From positions 62,001 through 126,000 of the forward strand of contig CANQFZ010000002.1 of NCBI GenBank assembly GCA_947600065.1: DNA of 64,000 bases. Reading direction: 5' to 3'. The notes under the pieces were generated by a model, which saw only the letters and a program-made list of their open reading frames with translations, was not told where the DNA came from and searched no databases. How positions within the stretch are numbered: position 1 is the stretch's first letter; each line of letters opens with the position of its first letter. Positions 30,246-39,487 of the stretch are shown piece by piece. The DNA is from an uncultured Clostridia bacterium. Lineage in GTDB: Bacteria; Bacillota; Clostridia; Oscillospirales; Ruminococcaceae. The position numbers were made by a program, and so were the translations under genes.

Positions 30246-31001
30246 ATGCTTGCGAAAAGAATAATCCCCTGTCTTGACGTTAGAAACGGAAAGGTCGTAA
30301 AGGGAGTAAATTTTGAGGGAATAAAAGATGTCGGCGATCCCGTGGAGCTTGCTGTTGAATATAACAAGCAAGGCGCGGACGAGATTGTATTTTATGATAT
30401 AACCGCGTCATATGAAGGGCGCGGAGTTATGCTCGACGTTGTGAGAAGGACGGCAAGGCAGGTGTTCGTGCCGCTTTGCGTCGGCGGCGGGATAGGCTCT
30501 GTCGATGATTTCCGCGAGGTATTGAGAGCAGGCGCGGACAAGGTTTCCGTAAACTCCCAGGCAGTCAAAAATCCCAAGCTTATAAGCGACGCGGCGGAGA
30601 TATTCGGAAGTCAGTGCGTTGTCGTAGGAATAGACGCTAAGCGTAACGATAAGGGCGGTTATTCGGTTTATATAAACGGCGGGCGTGTGGATATGGGGCT
30701 TGATCTGGGCGATTGGGTAAAAGAAATTTCCGAGCGCGGCGCGGGCGAAATTTGCCTGAACTCAATTGATACTGACGGCGTTCGCGGGGGATTTGACATT
30801 GATATGCTGAACTTTGTTTGCGAGCGTGTTACTATCCCCGTTATCGCGAGCGGCGGCTGCGGTAAATTAGAGCATTTTTCCGAGGTATTTGAGAAAACAA
30901 ATTCCTCTGCGGCATTGGCGGCTTCGCTGTTCCATTTTAAGGAGCTGACAGTCGGTGAAGTAAAACGGCATTTGAAAGAACACAATATTCCCGCAAGATA
31001 A
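30246..31001 (+). CDS. hisF: Imidazole glycerol phosphate synthase cyclase subunit
   Basis: [54 protein letters not shown]. Confidence 0.96.
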   Translation: MLAKRIIPCLDVRNGKVVKGVNFEGIKDVGDPVELAVEYNKQGADEIVFYDITASYEGRGVMLDVVRRTARQVFVPLCVGGGIGSVDDFREVLRAGADKVSVNSQAVKNPKLISDAAEIFGSQCVVVGIDAKRNDKGGYSVYINGGRVDMGLDLGDWVKEISERGAGEICLNSIDTDGVRGGFDIDMLNFVCERVTIPVIASGGCGKLEHFSEVFEKTNSSAALAASLFHFKELTVGEVKRHLKEHNIPAR

Positions 31002-31013
31002 AAGGAGAATAAC

Positions 31014-31736
31014 ATGGCGAAGATAAGCGAACAGGCAAAGAAGCTGATAGATTACCTCGGATGTCCGTGCGAAGTTATCCCCGCGGGTACTGAACTTTCA
31101 AAAATAATGAACATATATGACGACTTGTATGCAAAGCGCGAAATGGGCGGATTTATTCCGATGATTTTCGGGCTTGACGGGTATTTTGAAAGAGATTTTG
31201 ACGAATGGGAACCTCTTGAGGAATACCAAAAAGAGGTTATGTCCGAAGAACCGACTATCCCCGAAAATTGGTTTCGGCAAAGAATTAAGGAGAACCGCGA
31301 GTTTTATACAGCCGATGAGTGGAAGGATCGTATCGGCGCGGTGGCGGGCGGCGATGAAAACCGCATTTTCGGCGGACTTATGGACTACAATACGAGAAAA
31401 TCTGTCGAGTGCGTTATTGCGAAAATCCCCGTTCAAAATCCGTGGGAGGTGTTCGCGTGGGTACCGTTCGGCGGCTGGAACGAATGTCCGACAAACGACG
31501 AAATTATGTATATAGCTAAGTATTGGTATGAGAAATACGGAGCGATCCCCGCGGTAATGACCCACGATATTCTGGAATTTGCGGCGCGCCCCGTAAAGGA
31601 TAAAAATGTCGCTATGGAGCTGGCTCTTGAACAGTATGTATTTTGCTGTGATATAGTTGACCAGGGCGTTGGAACGATCGGCTCGCTTGCGGATACGCTT
31701 ATGAAGTCGTCGGTATGGTATTTCTGGTGGGATTGA
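31014..31736 (+). CDS. DUF4253-like protein embedded in his operon
   Basis: [18 protein letters not shown]...[15 protein letters not shown] pattern. Confidence 0.65.
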   Translation: MAKISEQAKKLIDYLGCPCEVIPAGTELSKIMNIYDDLYAKREMGGFIPMIFGLDGYFERDFDEWEPLEEYQKEVMSEEPTIPENWFRQRIKENREFYTADEWKDRIGAVAGGDENRIFGGLMDYNTRKSVECVIAKIPVQNPWEVFAWVPFGGWNECPTNDEIMYIAKYWYEKYGAIPAVMTHDILEFAARPVKDKNVAMELALEQYVFCCDIVDQGVGTIGSLADTLMKSSVWYFWWD

Positions 31737-31743
31737 GGTAAAT

Positions 31744-32058
31744 ATGGACTTAACAAAATATTTCAAAAAATCGGAACTTATCCCCGCGATAGTTCAGGAC
31801 TATCAGACGGGAGAGGTGCTTATGCTCGCATATATGAATGAGGAGAGCATGAGAAAAACGCTTGAAACGGGCTATACATGGTTTTGGAGCAGGTCAAGAC
31901 AGGAGCTTTGGAACAAGGGCGCTACTTCGGGTCACGTTCAGCGCGTTATTGAGATTTACGGCGACTGCGACGACGACACTTTACTTGTCAAGGTCGAGCA
32001 GACGGGCGCGGCTTGTCATACGGGCAACAGAACGTGCTTTTTTAACAAGATAAAGTGA
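31744..32058 (+). CDS. hisI: Phosphoribosyl-AMP cyclohydrolase
   Basis: [59 protein letters not shown]. Confidence 0.96.
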   Translation: MDLTKYFKKSELIPAIVQDYQTGEVLMLAYMNEESMRKTLETGYTWFWSRSRQELWNKGATSGHVQRVIEIYGDCDDDTLLVKVEQTGAACHTGNRTCFFNKIK

Positions 32059-32068
32059 GGACATATAC

Positions 32069-32710
32069 GTGATAAATGTATTATTTACTGCAAGTATGTG
32101 TATATTATGCGCGGCGGTGCTTATTATGCTCTGCAAATATATAAGGGCTTTTGCGGCGTGTAATAAAGAGGGTATTCTTGCGGTAAAGCTGAAGTTTACT
32201 AAAGGCATGATAATTGTTCTTGCCGCGTCCGCTGTAATATTTGTTGCGGCAGGTTACATTTTTAGCCGTGCAAATGAATTATCTGAAAAAGCGAAAATTG
32301 TCGAGGAATATTTGGGGACTGATTATGTCGAATATTTGGCACAGCAGGACGAGCAAAAGTTTGGAATAGAAATTACAGACCCCTATGTATATTATCAGAA
32401 TATGGCAAACGACCTCAACTCCAATGCCGACATCTACATCAAATTAGCGGTTTTGTTTTTGGTTTTGGGAGCAGAGATGCTTTTATTGGCTTTTGGAAAT
32501 CTGGTAATAATCACTAAAATCGGCTGTAGGACAATAAGAATGAAATATTCTATTCCTGTTGTTGCAAAACTTGAAAATAATAAAATAGCAATAATGGCAA
32601 ACGTGGGAGACAAGGAGGAAACGCTGATAACTTTCAAAGCCACGCCGAAAAATCTTTCCGTACTGGGAGAGATCATAAAACATGAAAATTTTCAGGAGGA
32701 AAAACAATGA
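32069..32710 (+). CDS. Membrane protein of unknown function, embedded in his operon
   Basis: GTG-start ORF with three likely TM helices; overlaps hisE start by 4 nt. Confidence 0.65.
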   Translation: MINVLFTASMCILCAAVLIMLCKYIRAFAACNKEGILAVKLKFTKGMIIVLAASAVIFVAAGYIFSRANELSEKAKIVEEYLGTDYVEYLAQQDEQKFGIEITDPYVYYQNMANDLNSNADIYIKLAVLFLVLGAEMLLLAFGNLVIITKIGCRTIRMKYSIPVVAKLENNKIAIMANVGDKEETLITFKATPKNLSVLGEIIKHENFQEEKQ

Positions 32711-33033
32711 GCGAAGCATTCAAGGAAATGTATGATGTAATTGTAGACCGCAGAGCAAACCCGCAGGAGGGCTCTTACACCTGCTATCTTTTTGATAAAG
32801 GACTTGACAAAATTCTCAAAAAGTGCGGCGAGGAATGTACCGAAATGGTCATTGCCGCGAAAAATAAAGACAATGACGAGCTAGCAAACGAAATAAACGA
32901 TCTCTTTTATCATGTTGCGGTGCTTATGGCTGAGCGCGGGCTTTCGGTTGAAGAGGTTGACGAAATAATGCGCGAGAGAGCAAAAAAGATAGGAAATTTA
33001 AAACAGTTCCACACAAGCGACCATAACACTTGA
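32707..33033 (+). CDS. hisE: Phosphoribosyl-ATP pyrophosphatase
   Basis: SYTCYLFDKGLDKILKKCGEECTEMVIAAKN, ANEINDLFYHVAVLM. Confidence 0.94.
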   Translation: MSEAFKEMYDVIVDRRANPQEGSYTCYLFDKGLDKILKKCGEECTEMVIAAKNKDNDELANEINDLFYHVAVLMAERGLSVEEVDEIMRERAKKIGNLKQFHTSDHNT

Positions 33034-33138
33034 TGTGTTGAAAAATTAACCTCAACATTATTTCACTTGTTGATATGATTACAAAGTGAGAATTTTTACA
33101 AAATTTGTGAAGTTTGAGGAAAAATTATTCAAAAGCTC

Positions 33139-33167
33139 TTGCAATTTTGTGGAAATTGTGATATAAT
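33139..33167 (+). promoter_or_regulatory. Promoter TTGCAA-17-TATAAT upstream of fba
   Basis: Hexamers with 17-bp spacer. Confidence 0.65.
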
Positions 33168-33217
33168 CAATTTATGGATTTATTATCCCAAATTTAATTA
33201 TAAAGGAGAATTTTTCT

Positions 33218-34081
33218 ATGTTGGTTTCCGCAAAAGAAATGCTGAACAAGGCTCGTGACGGAAAGTACGCTGTCGGACAGTTCAACATCAACAACCTTGA
33301 ATGGACAAAGTCTATCCTTGCTGTAGCTGAGGAATTGAGGTCGCCTGTTATACTGGGCGTATCCGAGGGCGCAGGCAAATATATGACGGGATTTAAGACC
33401 GTTGTCGGAATGGTAAACGGTATGCTCGAAGAAATGAAGATAACCGTTCCCGTTGCGCTTCACCTCGACCACGGAACTTTTGAGGGCGCACAGAAGTGCA
33501 TAAGAGCGGGCTTTTCTTCGATAATGTTCGACGGCTCGCATTATCCTATCGCGGAGAACATTGAAAAGACGAAAATTCTCGTTAATACCTGCGATGTTCT
33601 CGGAATTTCTATCGAAGCAGAAGTCGGCTCAATAGGCGGCGAAGAGGACGGCGTTGTAGGAATGGGCGAGTGCGCAGACCCCAAGGAATGCAAGGCTATT
33701 GCAGACCTCGGAGTTACGATGCTAGCGGCAGGCATAGGTAATATTCACGGAAAATATCCCGCAAACTGGCCGGGTCTTTCTTTTGAAACTCTTGAGGCAG
33801 TAAAGAAGGAAGTCGGCGATATGCCGCTCGTTCTCCACGGCGGTACGGGTATTCCCGCGGATATGATAAAGAAAGCAATTTCTCTCGGCGTTGCTAAGAT
33901 AAACGTAAACACCGAGTGCCAGCTCTCTTTTGCTGAGGCGACAAGAAAGTATATCGAAGAAGGCAAGGACCAGCAGGGCAAGGGCTTCGATCCGAGAAAA
34001 CTCTTAGCTCCGGGCGCAGAAGCTATAAAGGCTACAGTAAGAGAGAAAATGGAGCTCTTCGGTTCTGTAGGAAAAGCATAA
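33218..34081 (+). CDS. fba: Class II fructose-bisphosphate aldolase
   Basis: VGQFNINNLEWTKSIL, VALHLDHGTFEG, VLHGGTGIPADMIKKAI, GVAKINVNTECQ. Confidence 0.95.
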   Translation: MLVSAKEMLNKARDGKYAVGQFNINNLEWTKSILAVAEELRSPVILGVSEGAGKYMTGFKTVVGMVNGMLEEMKITVPVALHLDHGTFEGAQKCIRAGFSSIMFDGSHYPIAENIEKTKILVNTCDVLGISIEAEVGSIGGEEDGVVGMGECADPKECKAIADLGVTMLAAGIGNIHGKYPANWPGLSFETLEAVKKEVGDMPLVLHGGTGIPADMIKKAISLGVAKINVNTECQLSFAEATRKYIEEGKDQQGKGFDPRKLLAPGAEAIKATVREKMELFGSVGKA

Positions 34082-34199
34082 CTTAATATAAACAATAGGG
34101 CGTTGGAAACAGCGCCCTAAATGTGTTTAAGGTGTTATATCACTTGGTAAAATTAGTTTTGCCTGAACAATAAAAATTTACAAAATGTGTTATTTGCTA

Positions 34200-34228
34200 T
34201 TGAAAAATCAGGAAAAAGGTGCTATAAT
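34200..34228 (+). promoter_or_regulatory. Promoter TTGAAA-17-TATAAT upstream of tyrA
   Basis: Hexamers with 17-bp spacer. Confidence 0.75.
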
Positions 34229-34261
34229 TATAATGTCAATAATATCAAAGGTGGAATAATT

Positions 34262-35116
34262 TTGAATATTGCGGTAGTAGGTCTTGGACTTATAGGCGGC
34301 TCAATTTGCAAAGCCCTGAAATCCAACACTTTCCATCATATCATGGGAATTGATACCGACAAAGAAACGATAAACAAAGCTCTTAAAGCGGGAGCGATTG
34401 ACGAGGAGATCGGTGTAGATAGGCTTTGCGAGGCAAATCTCACGGTTATAGCTCTTTATCCGTTTTCAATAGTAAAGTTTGTAAAAGAAAATGCCGATAA
34501 ATTTAAAAAAGGCTCGATAGTAATGGATATCTGCGGCGTAAAGGGTTATATTGTAAATAACTGTACGCCTATCCTTGAAGAAAAGGGAGTTATTTTTATC
34601 GGAACACACCCTATGGCGGGAACGGAACATTCGGGCTTTGACTATTCTAACGCGGAGCTTTTCAGCAAGGCGAGCTTTATAATAACGCCTACGGAGAATA
34701 CTCCGCAGATAGCGATAGATCTTGTTTCAACGCTCGGCGCTTGTATGAATTTCGGACAGGTCGTTATAGCCACGCCCGAACAGCATGACAGAAATATCGC
34801 GTATACCTCGCAGCTTGCGCACGTTGTTTCAAACGCATACGTAAAAAGTCCATCGCTTCTTAAAGCAGACGGTTTTTCGGCGGGAAGCTTTCTTGATCTT
34901 ACAAGAGTAGCTTACCTTAATGAGGAAATGTGGTCGGGACTTTTTATGTGCAATAAAGAGGCGCTTTTATTTGAGGTTAATAATATCATTCACTCGCTTA
35001 CGGAATACCGTGACGCTATGGTGAATGATGATATAGATACCTTGCGCGAGCTTTTGAAAGACGGAAGGATACAAAAAGAAAAGAGTATGGAGTTTTACGG
35101 ACAGGGGCGCGGATAA
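34262..35116 (+). CDS. tyrA: Prephenate dehydrogenase
   Basis: NIAVVGLGLIGGSICKAL, GTHPMAGTEHSGFDYSNAELF; TTG start after AAAGGTGG. Confidence 0.88.
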   Translation: MNIAVVGLGLIGGSICKALKSNTFHHIMGIDTDKETINKALKAGAIDEEIGVDRLCEANLTVIALYPFSIVKFVKENADKFKKGSIVMDICGVKGYIVNNCTPILEEKGVIFIGTHPMAGTEHSGFDYSNAELFSKASFIITPTENTPQIAIDLVSTLGACMNFGQVVIATPEQHDRNIAYTSQLAHVVSNAYVKSPSLLKADGFSAGSFLDLTRVAYLNEEMWSGLFMCNKEALLFEVNNIIHSLTEYRDAMVNDDIDTLRELLKDGRIQKEKSMEFYGQGRG

Positions 35117-35117
35117 G

Positions 35118-35672
35118 ATGGCATCGCAAAAGCCTCGTATAGGTTATGTTGTAGCCCTTTGCGGAATAATGAGCGGGCTTGCGATCGCTGTGATGTTCGT
35201 TTTTGGGTTCGTACCAACGTTTGAGTATGTAACTCCTGCTTTTGCAGGGGTTCTTGTGTATGTTATAAGGGAAAATCTCGGCGTTAAATACGGGCTTGTG
35301 AGCTATGTCGCTGTCGGTCTTTTGTGTTTGCTTATCACTTCAAACTATGAAGCGGCTATGATGTTTATTTTCCTGCTCGGATATTATCCGATACTCAGGG
35401 AATATATCCAGAAGATAAAGTTCGTGTTGCTGAGAGGAGCGGTAAAATTAGCTGTACTTGCCGTTTCAACGACAGGCTGTTATTTGTTGCTTATTTATGT
35501 TTTTGGCATGACGGAGCTTTTGGAAAGCTCGGATGATTTTGGAAAATACAGCATGATAGTTATTGTCGTACTCGCGATCTTTGCGTTTGTTTCATACGAC
35601 ATTTTCCTCGGTTATCTTAAGCCGTTCTATGAAAAAATCATAAAAACAAAGATAAGCAAAAGACTTCATTGA
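35118..35672 (+). CDS. Multi-TM membrane protein of unknown function
   Basis: Hydrophobic 184 aa ORF in operon context. Confidence 0.7.
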   Translation: MASQKPRIGYVVALCGIMSGLAIAVMFVFGFVPTFEYVTPAFAGVLVYVIRENLGVKYGLVSYVAVGLLCLLITSNYEAAMMFIFLLGYYPILREYIQKIKFVLLRGAVKLAVLAVSTTGCYLLLIYVFGMTELLESSDDFGKYSMIVIVVLAIFAFVSYDIFLGYLKPFYEKIIKTKISKRLH

Positions 35673-35684
35673 AAGGAGAGTTTT

Positions 35685-37475
35685 ATGGCTGAAAGGATAC
35701 CTGCGAGGGCGGACATTTCTGCTGAAAGTAAGTGGTCAATTGAAGATATTTACAAAAGCGACGAGCTTTGGGAAAAGGATCTTATAAAGGCGGGTGAATT
35801 AGCCGAAAAAAGTGCGGGATATAAAGGAAAGCTTAGTAATCCCGAAAATCTGCTTGAATATCTGAAACTTGATGATGAGCTTACATTGTTGTTCGACAGC
35901 CTTATAAATTATGCTCAGCGCAAAAGTGATGAAGATACGAGAGTGTCAAAATATCAGGATATGTGCGGCAGACTGCAAATGCTATTGGTAAAAATTTCGG
36001 GCGATTGTGCTTTTGCTGTTCCCGAAATTATAGGCATTCCCGACGAGAGCATAGACGGGTTTTATAAAATTTGTCCGGAACTTGAATTGTACAGGACTGC
36101 CATAGACAGGATCCGCCGCAAACGCGCTCATATCCTCTCCGAAAACGAGGAGCGCATAATGGCTCTTGCGGGAGAGATGCTGGGAACTCCCGAGGACATT
36201 TTCTCGCTTTTCAATGATGCGGATCTGAAGTTTCCCGACGCAGTAGATAAAGACGGAAATCATCATCAGCTTACTCACGAAAGCTATATTCCTCTCGTTC
36301 AGAGTCCTGACAGGGTACTAAGAAAATCTGCCTTCGACGCTTTATATCAGACGTATGAGAGCTTTAAAAACACATCTGCTGCAATGCTTTCCGCACAGGT
36401 CAAAACTCTTGTTTTCCGTGCAAGAGCAAGAAAATATAAAAGCACGCTCGAAATGTCGCTCGATCAGAACGAGGTCGATACAAAGGTATATCACAATCTT
36501 ATCAGTTCCGTCCACGACAATGCAGAGCTTATGCACAGATATGTGAGGATACGTAAAAAGGCGCTTGGACTTGACGAGCTTCACGCTTTTGACCTGTACA
36601 CGCCTATAGTTGAGGGTATAGAGGACAATGTACCGTATGAGCAGGCAAAGCGTGATGTTTACGATGCTCTTGCTCCTTTGGGCGAGGAATATCGGAAGAT
36701 CTTCCGCGAAGGTCTGGAGAACGGCTGGATAGATGTCCTCGAAAATGAAGGCAAACGCAGCGGAGCATATTCGGCGGGAGCAAAGGTACATCCGTTTGTT
36801 CTGCTTAATTATAAGAATACGCTTAACTGGGAATTTACGCTTGCTCACGAAATGGGTCACGCTATCCATTCATATCTTTCAAACAAAAATCAGCCTACGG
36901 TCTATTCGGATTATGTTATTTTCGTGGCGGAGGTCGCATCTACCTGTAACGAGAGTCTGCTTATGCAATATCTTCTGAAGAACACTACCGATAAAAAACG
37001 CAGAGCATTTCTTGTTAATTATTTTCTTGAACAATTCAGGACAACATTTTTCCGTCAGGCAATGTTTGCTGAATTTGAGCTGAAAATAAACGAAACCGTT
37101 GAAAACGGCGGCAGTCTTACGGCAGAAAAGCTCTGTGAAATGTACCGAAAGCTCAACTGCGAATATTACGGAAACGACCTTATAATAGACAGCGGACTGG
37201 ATATGGAATGGGCAAGGATACCGCATTTCTATTATGATTATTACGTATATCAATATGCTACGGGATTTCTTGCTGCAATAGCGCTATCCGAAAGGATACT
37301 GAATGAGGGAGAAAGCGCTGTAAAGGATTATATAGGATTTTTGAGCGGCGGTTGTTCAAAAGATCCTATATCATTGCTAAAGGACGCGGGCGTTGATATG
37401 ACGTCAGATGTACCCGCTAAAAACGCAATGAAGCTTTTAAATAAACTACTAGATGAAATGGAGAAGCTCGTGTGA
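35685..37475 (+). CDS. pepF: Oligoendopeptidase F (M3B)
   Basis: HEMGHAIHSYLS zinc motif, VFVAEVAST..E pattern. Confidence 0.94.
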   Translation: MAERIPARADISAESKWSIEDIYKSDELWEKDLIKAGELAEKSAGYKGKLSNPENLLEYLKLDDELTLLFDSLINYAQRKSDEDTRVSKYQDMCGRLQMLLVKISGDCAFAVPEIIGIPDESIDGFYKICPELELYRTAIDRIRRKRAHILSENEERIMALAGEMLGTPEDIFSLFNDADLKFPDAVDKDGNHHQLTHESYIPLVQSPDRVLRKSAFDALYQTYESFKNTSAAMLSAQVKTLVFRARARKYKSTLEMSLDQNEVDTKVYHNLISSVHDNAELMHRYVRIRKKALGLDELHAFDLYTPIVEGIEDNVPYEQAKRDVYDALAPLGEEYRKIFREGLENGWIDVLENEGKRSGAYSAGAKVHPFVLLNYKNTLNWEFTLAHEMGHAIHSYLSNKNQPTVYSDYVIFVAEVASTCNESLLMQYLLKNTTDKKRRAFLVNYFLEQFRTTFFRQAMFAEFELKINETVENGGSLTAEKLCEMYRKLNCEYYGNDLIIDSGLDMEWARIPHFYYDYYVYQYATGFLAAIALSERILNEGESAVKDYIGFLSGGCSKDPISLLKDAGVDMTSDVPAKNAMKLLNKLLDEMEKLV

Positions 37476-38557
37476 GCGAACAGTATATAAAAGACAGCCT
37501 GCTTGAAGAAAGAGCAAAGCTTAAAAAGATGATCAACATCTGCGAATGTTTTGATTTTCCTACTGCGATCTTTAACAGTCAGAGCAAATGTGTTTATAGT
37601 AAAAACAATTTGATAAAACTGAATTCCGAAGCAAGATCCATTTTTAAGGAAGATTATTTTTTCGAAGACCTTGGTTTTTACACTACCATCTTTGTAATTA
37701 AAGGCATTCAGTATTGCGCGAAAATAGTGAGAACGGATGGATATTATATTTGCGGTTTGTTTAACAGTCATCATCTCGGTTCAATGTCAAGATATACCGA
37801 CTTTGCTGAAAGAATGATATCAAGCATTGACGTCATTCAGGCTAATTCTTCAAGATTATGGAGAATAATGAAAAATCTGAGAGAGCAGAATATAACAAAG
37901 CCTGCTGCAGATATGGAAGTAAGCCTTTTAAAGATAAATCGAGTATTTCAAAGTATTCTCGAATATCTGAACATGGTAATGCGAATGCCTAATCCGATAA
38001 TGATAGAGTGTTTGCAGTTTTTAAAAACTATCATAGAGCGTACGAATAGCTTAATTGCAAAGTGCAGAAGATGTATTGTTTTTATACATGGAGATGAACC
38101 TTGTTATATCGGCGCAGACAGGCGGCATATGATAGTAGCTTTGGTAAACGCAATTCAGAACTCTCTGATGTATTCTACAAGAGAGTGCGTTCCTACTATT
38201 ACTTTAAGTACTGTAAAAGAAAACAAAAAGAATTATGTCGTTATAAAGATAGTAAACGATATTGCTTACTATACTGAAGATCAAAAGCCTTTGTATGAAG
38301 ATGACTTTTCAATGAATAAGTTTTCCTGCGGAGTGCCTACTCTAAAGCGCTTTGCAGAGGAAACCGAAGGAGAATTCACGCTTGAAAAGGTTGATGAGAT
38401 GGCTGTTACACTGCTGAAAATTCCGGAGGTGAAATGTTATGAAGACAATTCACTCTTCTTTGAATACGATGAGTATACATATTTTGAAACAGGAATACCT
38501 GATTTTCTGGAACTTAAGATGGGAGAAATCGTTGAATTATTCAGCGACGATACTTGA
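37472..38557 (+). CDS. Histidine-kinase-like protein with degenerate ATPase region
   Basis: N-box-like ADRRHMIVALVNAIQNSLMYS; no clear H-box or G boxes. Confidence 0.5.
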   Translation: MSEQYIKDSLLEERAKLKKMINICECFDFPTAIFNSQSKCVYSKNNLIKLNSEARSIFKEDYFFEDLGFYTTIFVIKGIQYCAKIVRTDGYYICGLFNSHHLGSMSRYTDFAERMISSIDVIQANSSRLWRIMKNLREQNITKPAADMEVSLLKINRVFQSILEYLNMVMRMPNPIMIECLQFLKTIIERTNSLIAKCRRCIVFIHGDEPCYIGADRRHMIVALVNAIQNSLMYSTRECVPTITLSTVKENKKNYVVIKIVNDIAYYTEDQKPLYEDDFSMNKFSCGVPTLKRFAEETEGEFTLEKVDEMAVTLLKIPEVKCYEDNSLFFEYDEYTYFETGIPDFLELKMGEIVELFSDDT

Positions 38558-38681
38558 TTTTTAATAAATTTCAGTTGGTTATCACGTTGTTTTCATAATT
38601 TTTTTGTATCATTATCTTTGGGCAAGGGAACTTGTCCTTATGACATGGCGGCAATGTTCATAATTTTCTCTTTATTATTTA

Positions 38682-38766
38682 GGGCGTTCTTTTAAAGCTT
38701 GTCCACATAGATCTGCCGCAAGATGAGGCGTTTATGTGAGCAGGCTACGAAACAGAAGGAACGCCC
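38682..38766. ncRNA. Candidate structured RNA upstream of response regulator
   Basis: GGGCGTTC/GAACGCCC closing stem, AGCTTGT/GCAGGCT, CACATA/TATGTG and GCC/GGC inner helices. Confidence 0.55.
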
Positions 38767-38808
38767 GCTTTTACTTAATCGGGAAATAGAAAGGAAAGAG
38801 GTGCTTTT

Positions 38809-39486
38809 GTGTATAAAATACTTGTTGTTGACGATGAAGAGCATATCCGCGAAGTAATAAAGGAATATGCCGAATTTGAAGGTCACGAGGTAGACGAAGC
38901 AAGCGACGGTATGCAAGCAATAGAAATGGCAAAGGCAAAGGATTATGATATAATAATAATGGATATCATGATGCCGAGGCTCGACGGGTATTCAGCCTGC
39001 AAGGAAATAAGAAAATATAAACAAACACCTGTGATGATGCTGTCGGCGCGCGGAGAAGAATACGATAAGCTCTTCGGGTTTGAGATAGGAATAGACGATT
39101 ATGTCGTTAAACCGTTTTCGCCAAAGGAAGTTATGGCGAGAATAAATGCAATAGTAAAGCGAAATTCGACCGTTTCTGCACAAACGTCCCCATCCGATAC
39201 GGAAAAGTTTGAGGGTCTTGAAATAAATTTTGTTTCACGTAACGTCTATATTGACGGAGTAAAAGCAAATCTGACGCCAAAAGAATACGATCTTCTGTTC
39301 TATCTTGTAAGGAACAAAAACATTGCTCTTACAAGGAACAAATTGCTCGAGGAAGTGTGGGGCTATGACTTTTTCGGCGATGACAGAACAATTGACACTC
39401 ACATAAAAATGCTTAGAAACAATCTGGGACCATATAGAAAATTTATAGTAACTTTGCGCGGATTGGGGTATAAATTCGAGGTTTAA
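38809..39486 (+). CDS. OmpR/PhoB-type response regulator
   Basis: ILVVDDEEHIRE, IIMDIMMPRLDGY receiver; C-terminal winged helix (TIDTHIKMLRNNL); GTG start. Confidence 0.93.
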   Translation: MYKILVVDDEEHIREVIKEYAEFEGHEVDEASDGMQAIEMAKAKDYDIIIMDIMMPRLDGYSACKEIRKYKQTPVMMLSARGEEYDKLFGFEIGIDDYVVKPFSPKEVMARINAIVKRNSTVSAQTSPSDTEKFEGLEINFVSRNVYIDGVKANLTPKEYDLLFYLVRNKNIALTRNKLLEEVWGYDFFGDDRTIDTHIKMLRNNLGPYRKFIVTLRGLGYKFEV

Positions 39487-39487
39487 A

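Noticed and set aside
31098-31766. 222-aa minus-strand ORF opposite the DUF4253-like gene
   Set aside because: Antisense, no RBS or motif, and the sense gene is in tight operon context.
34085-34125. AGGGCGTTGGAAACAGCGCCCT as fba terminator
   Set aside because: Short stem and no T tract; possible but not strong enough to list.
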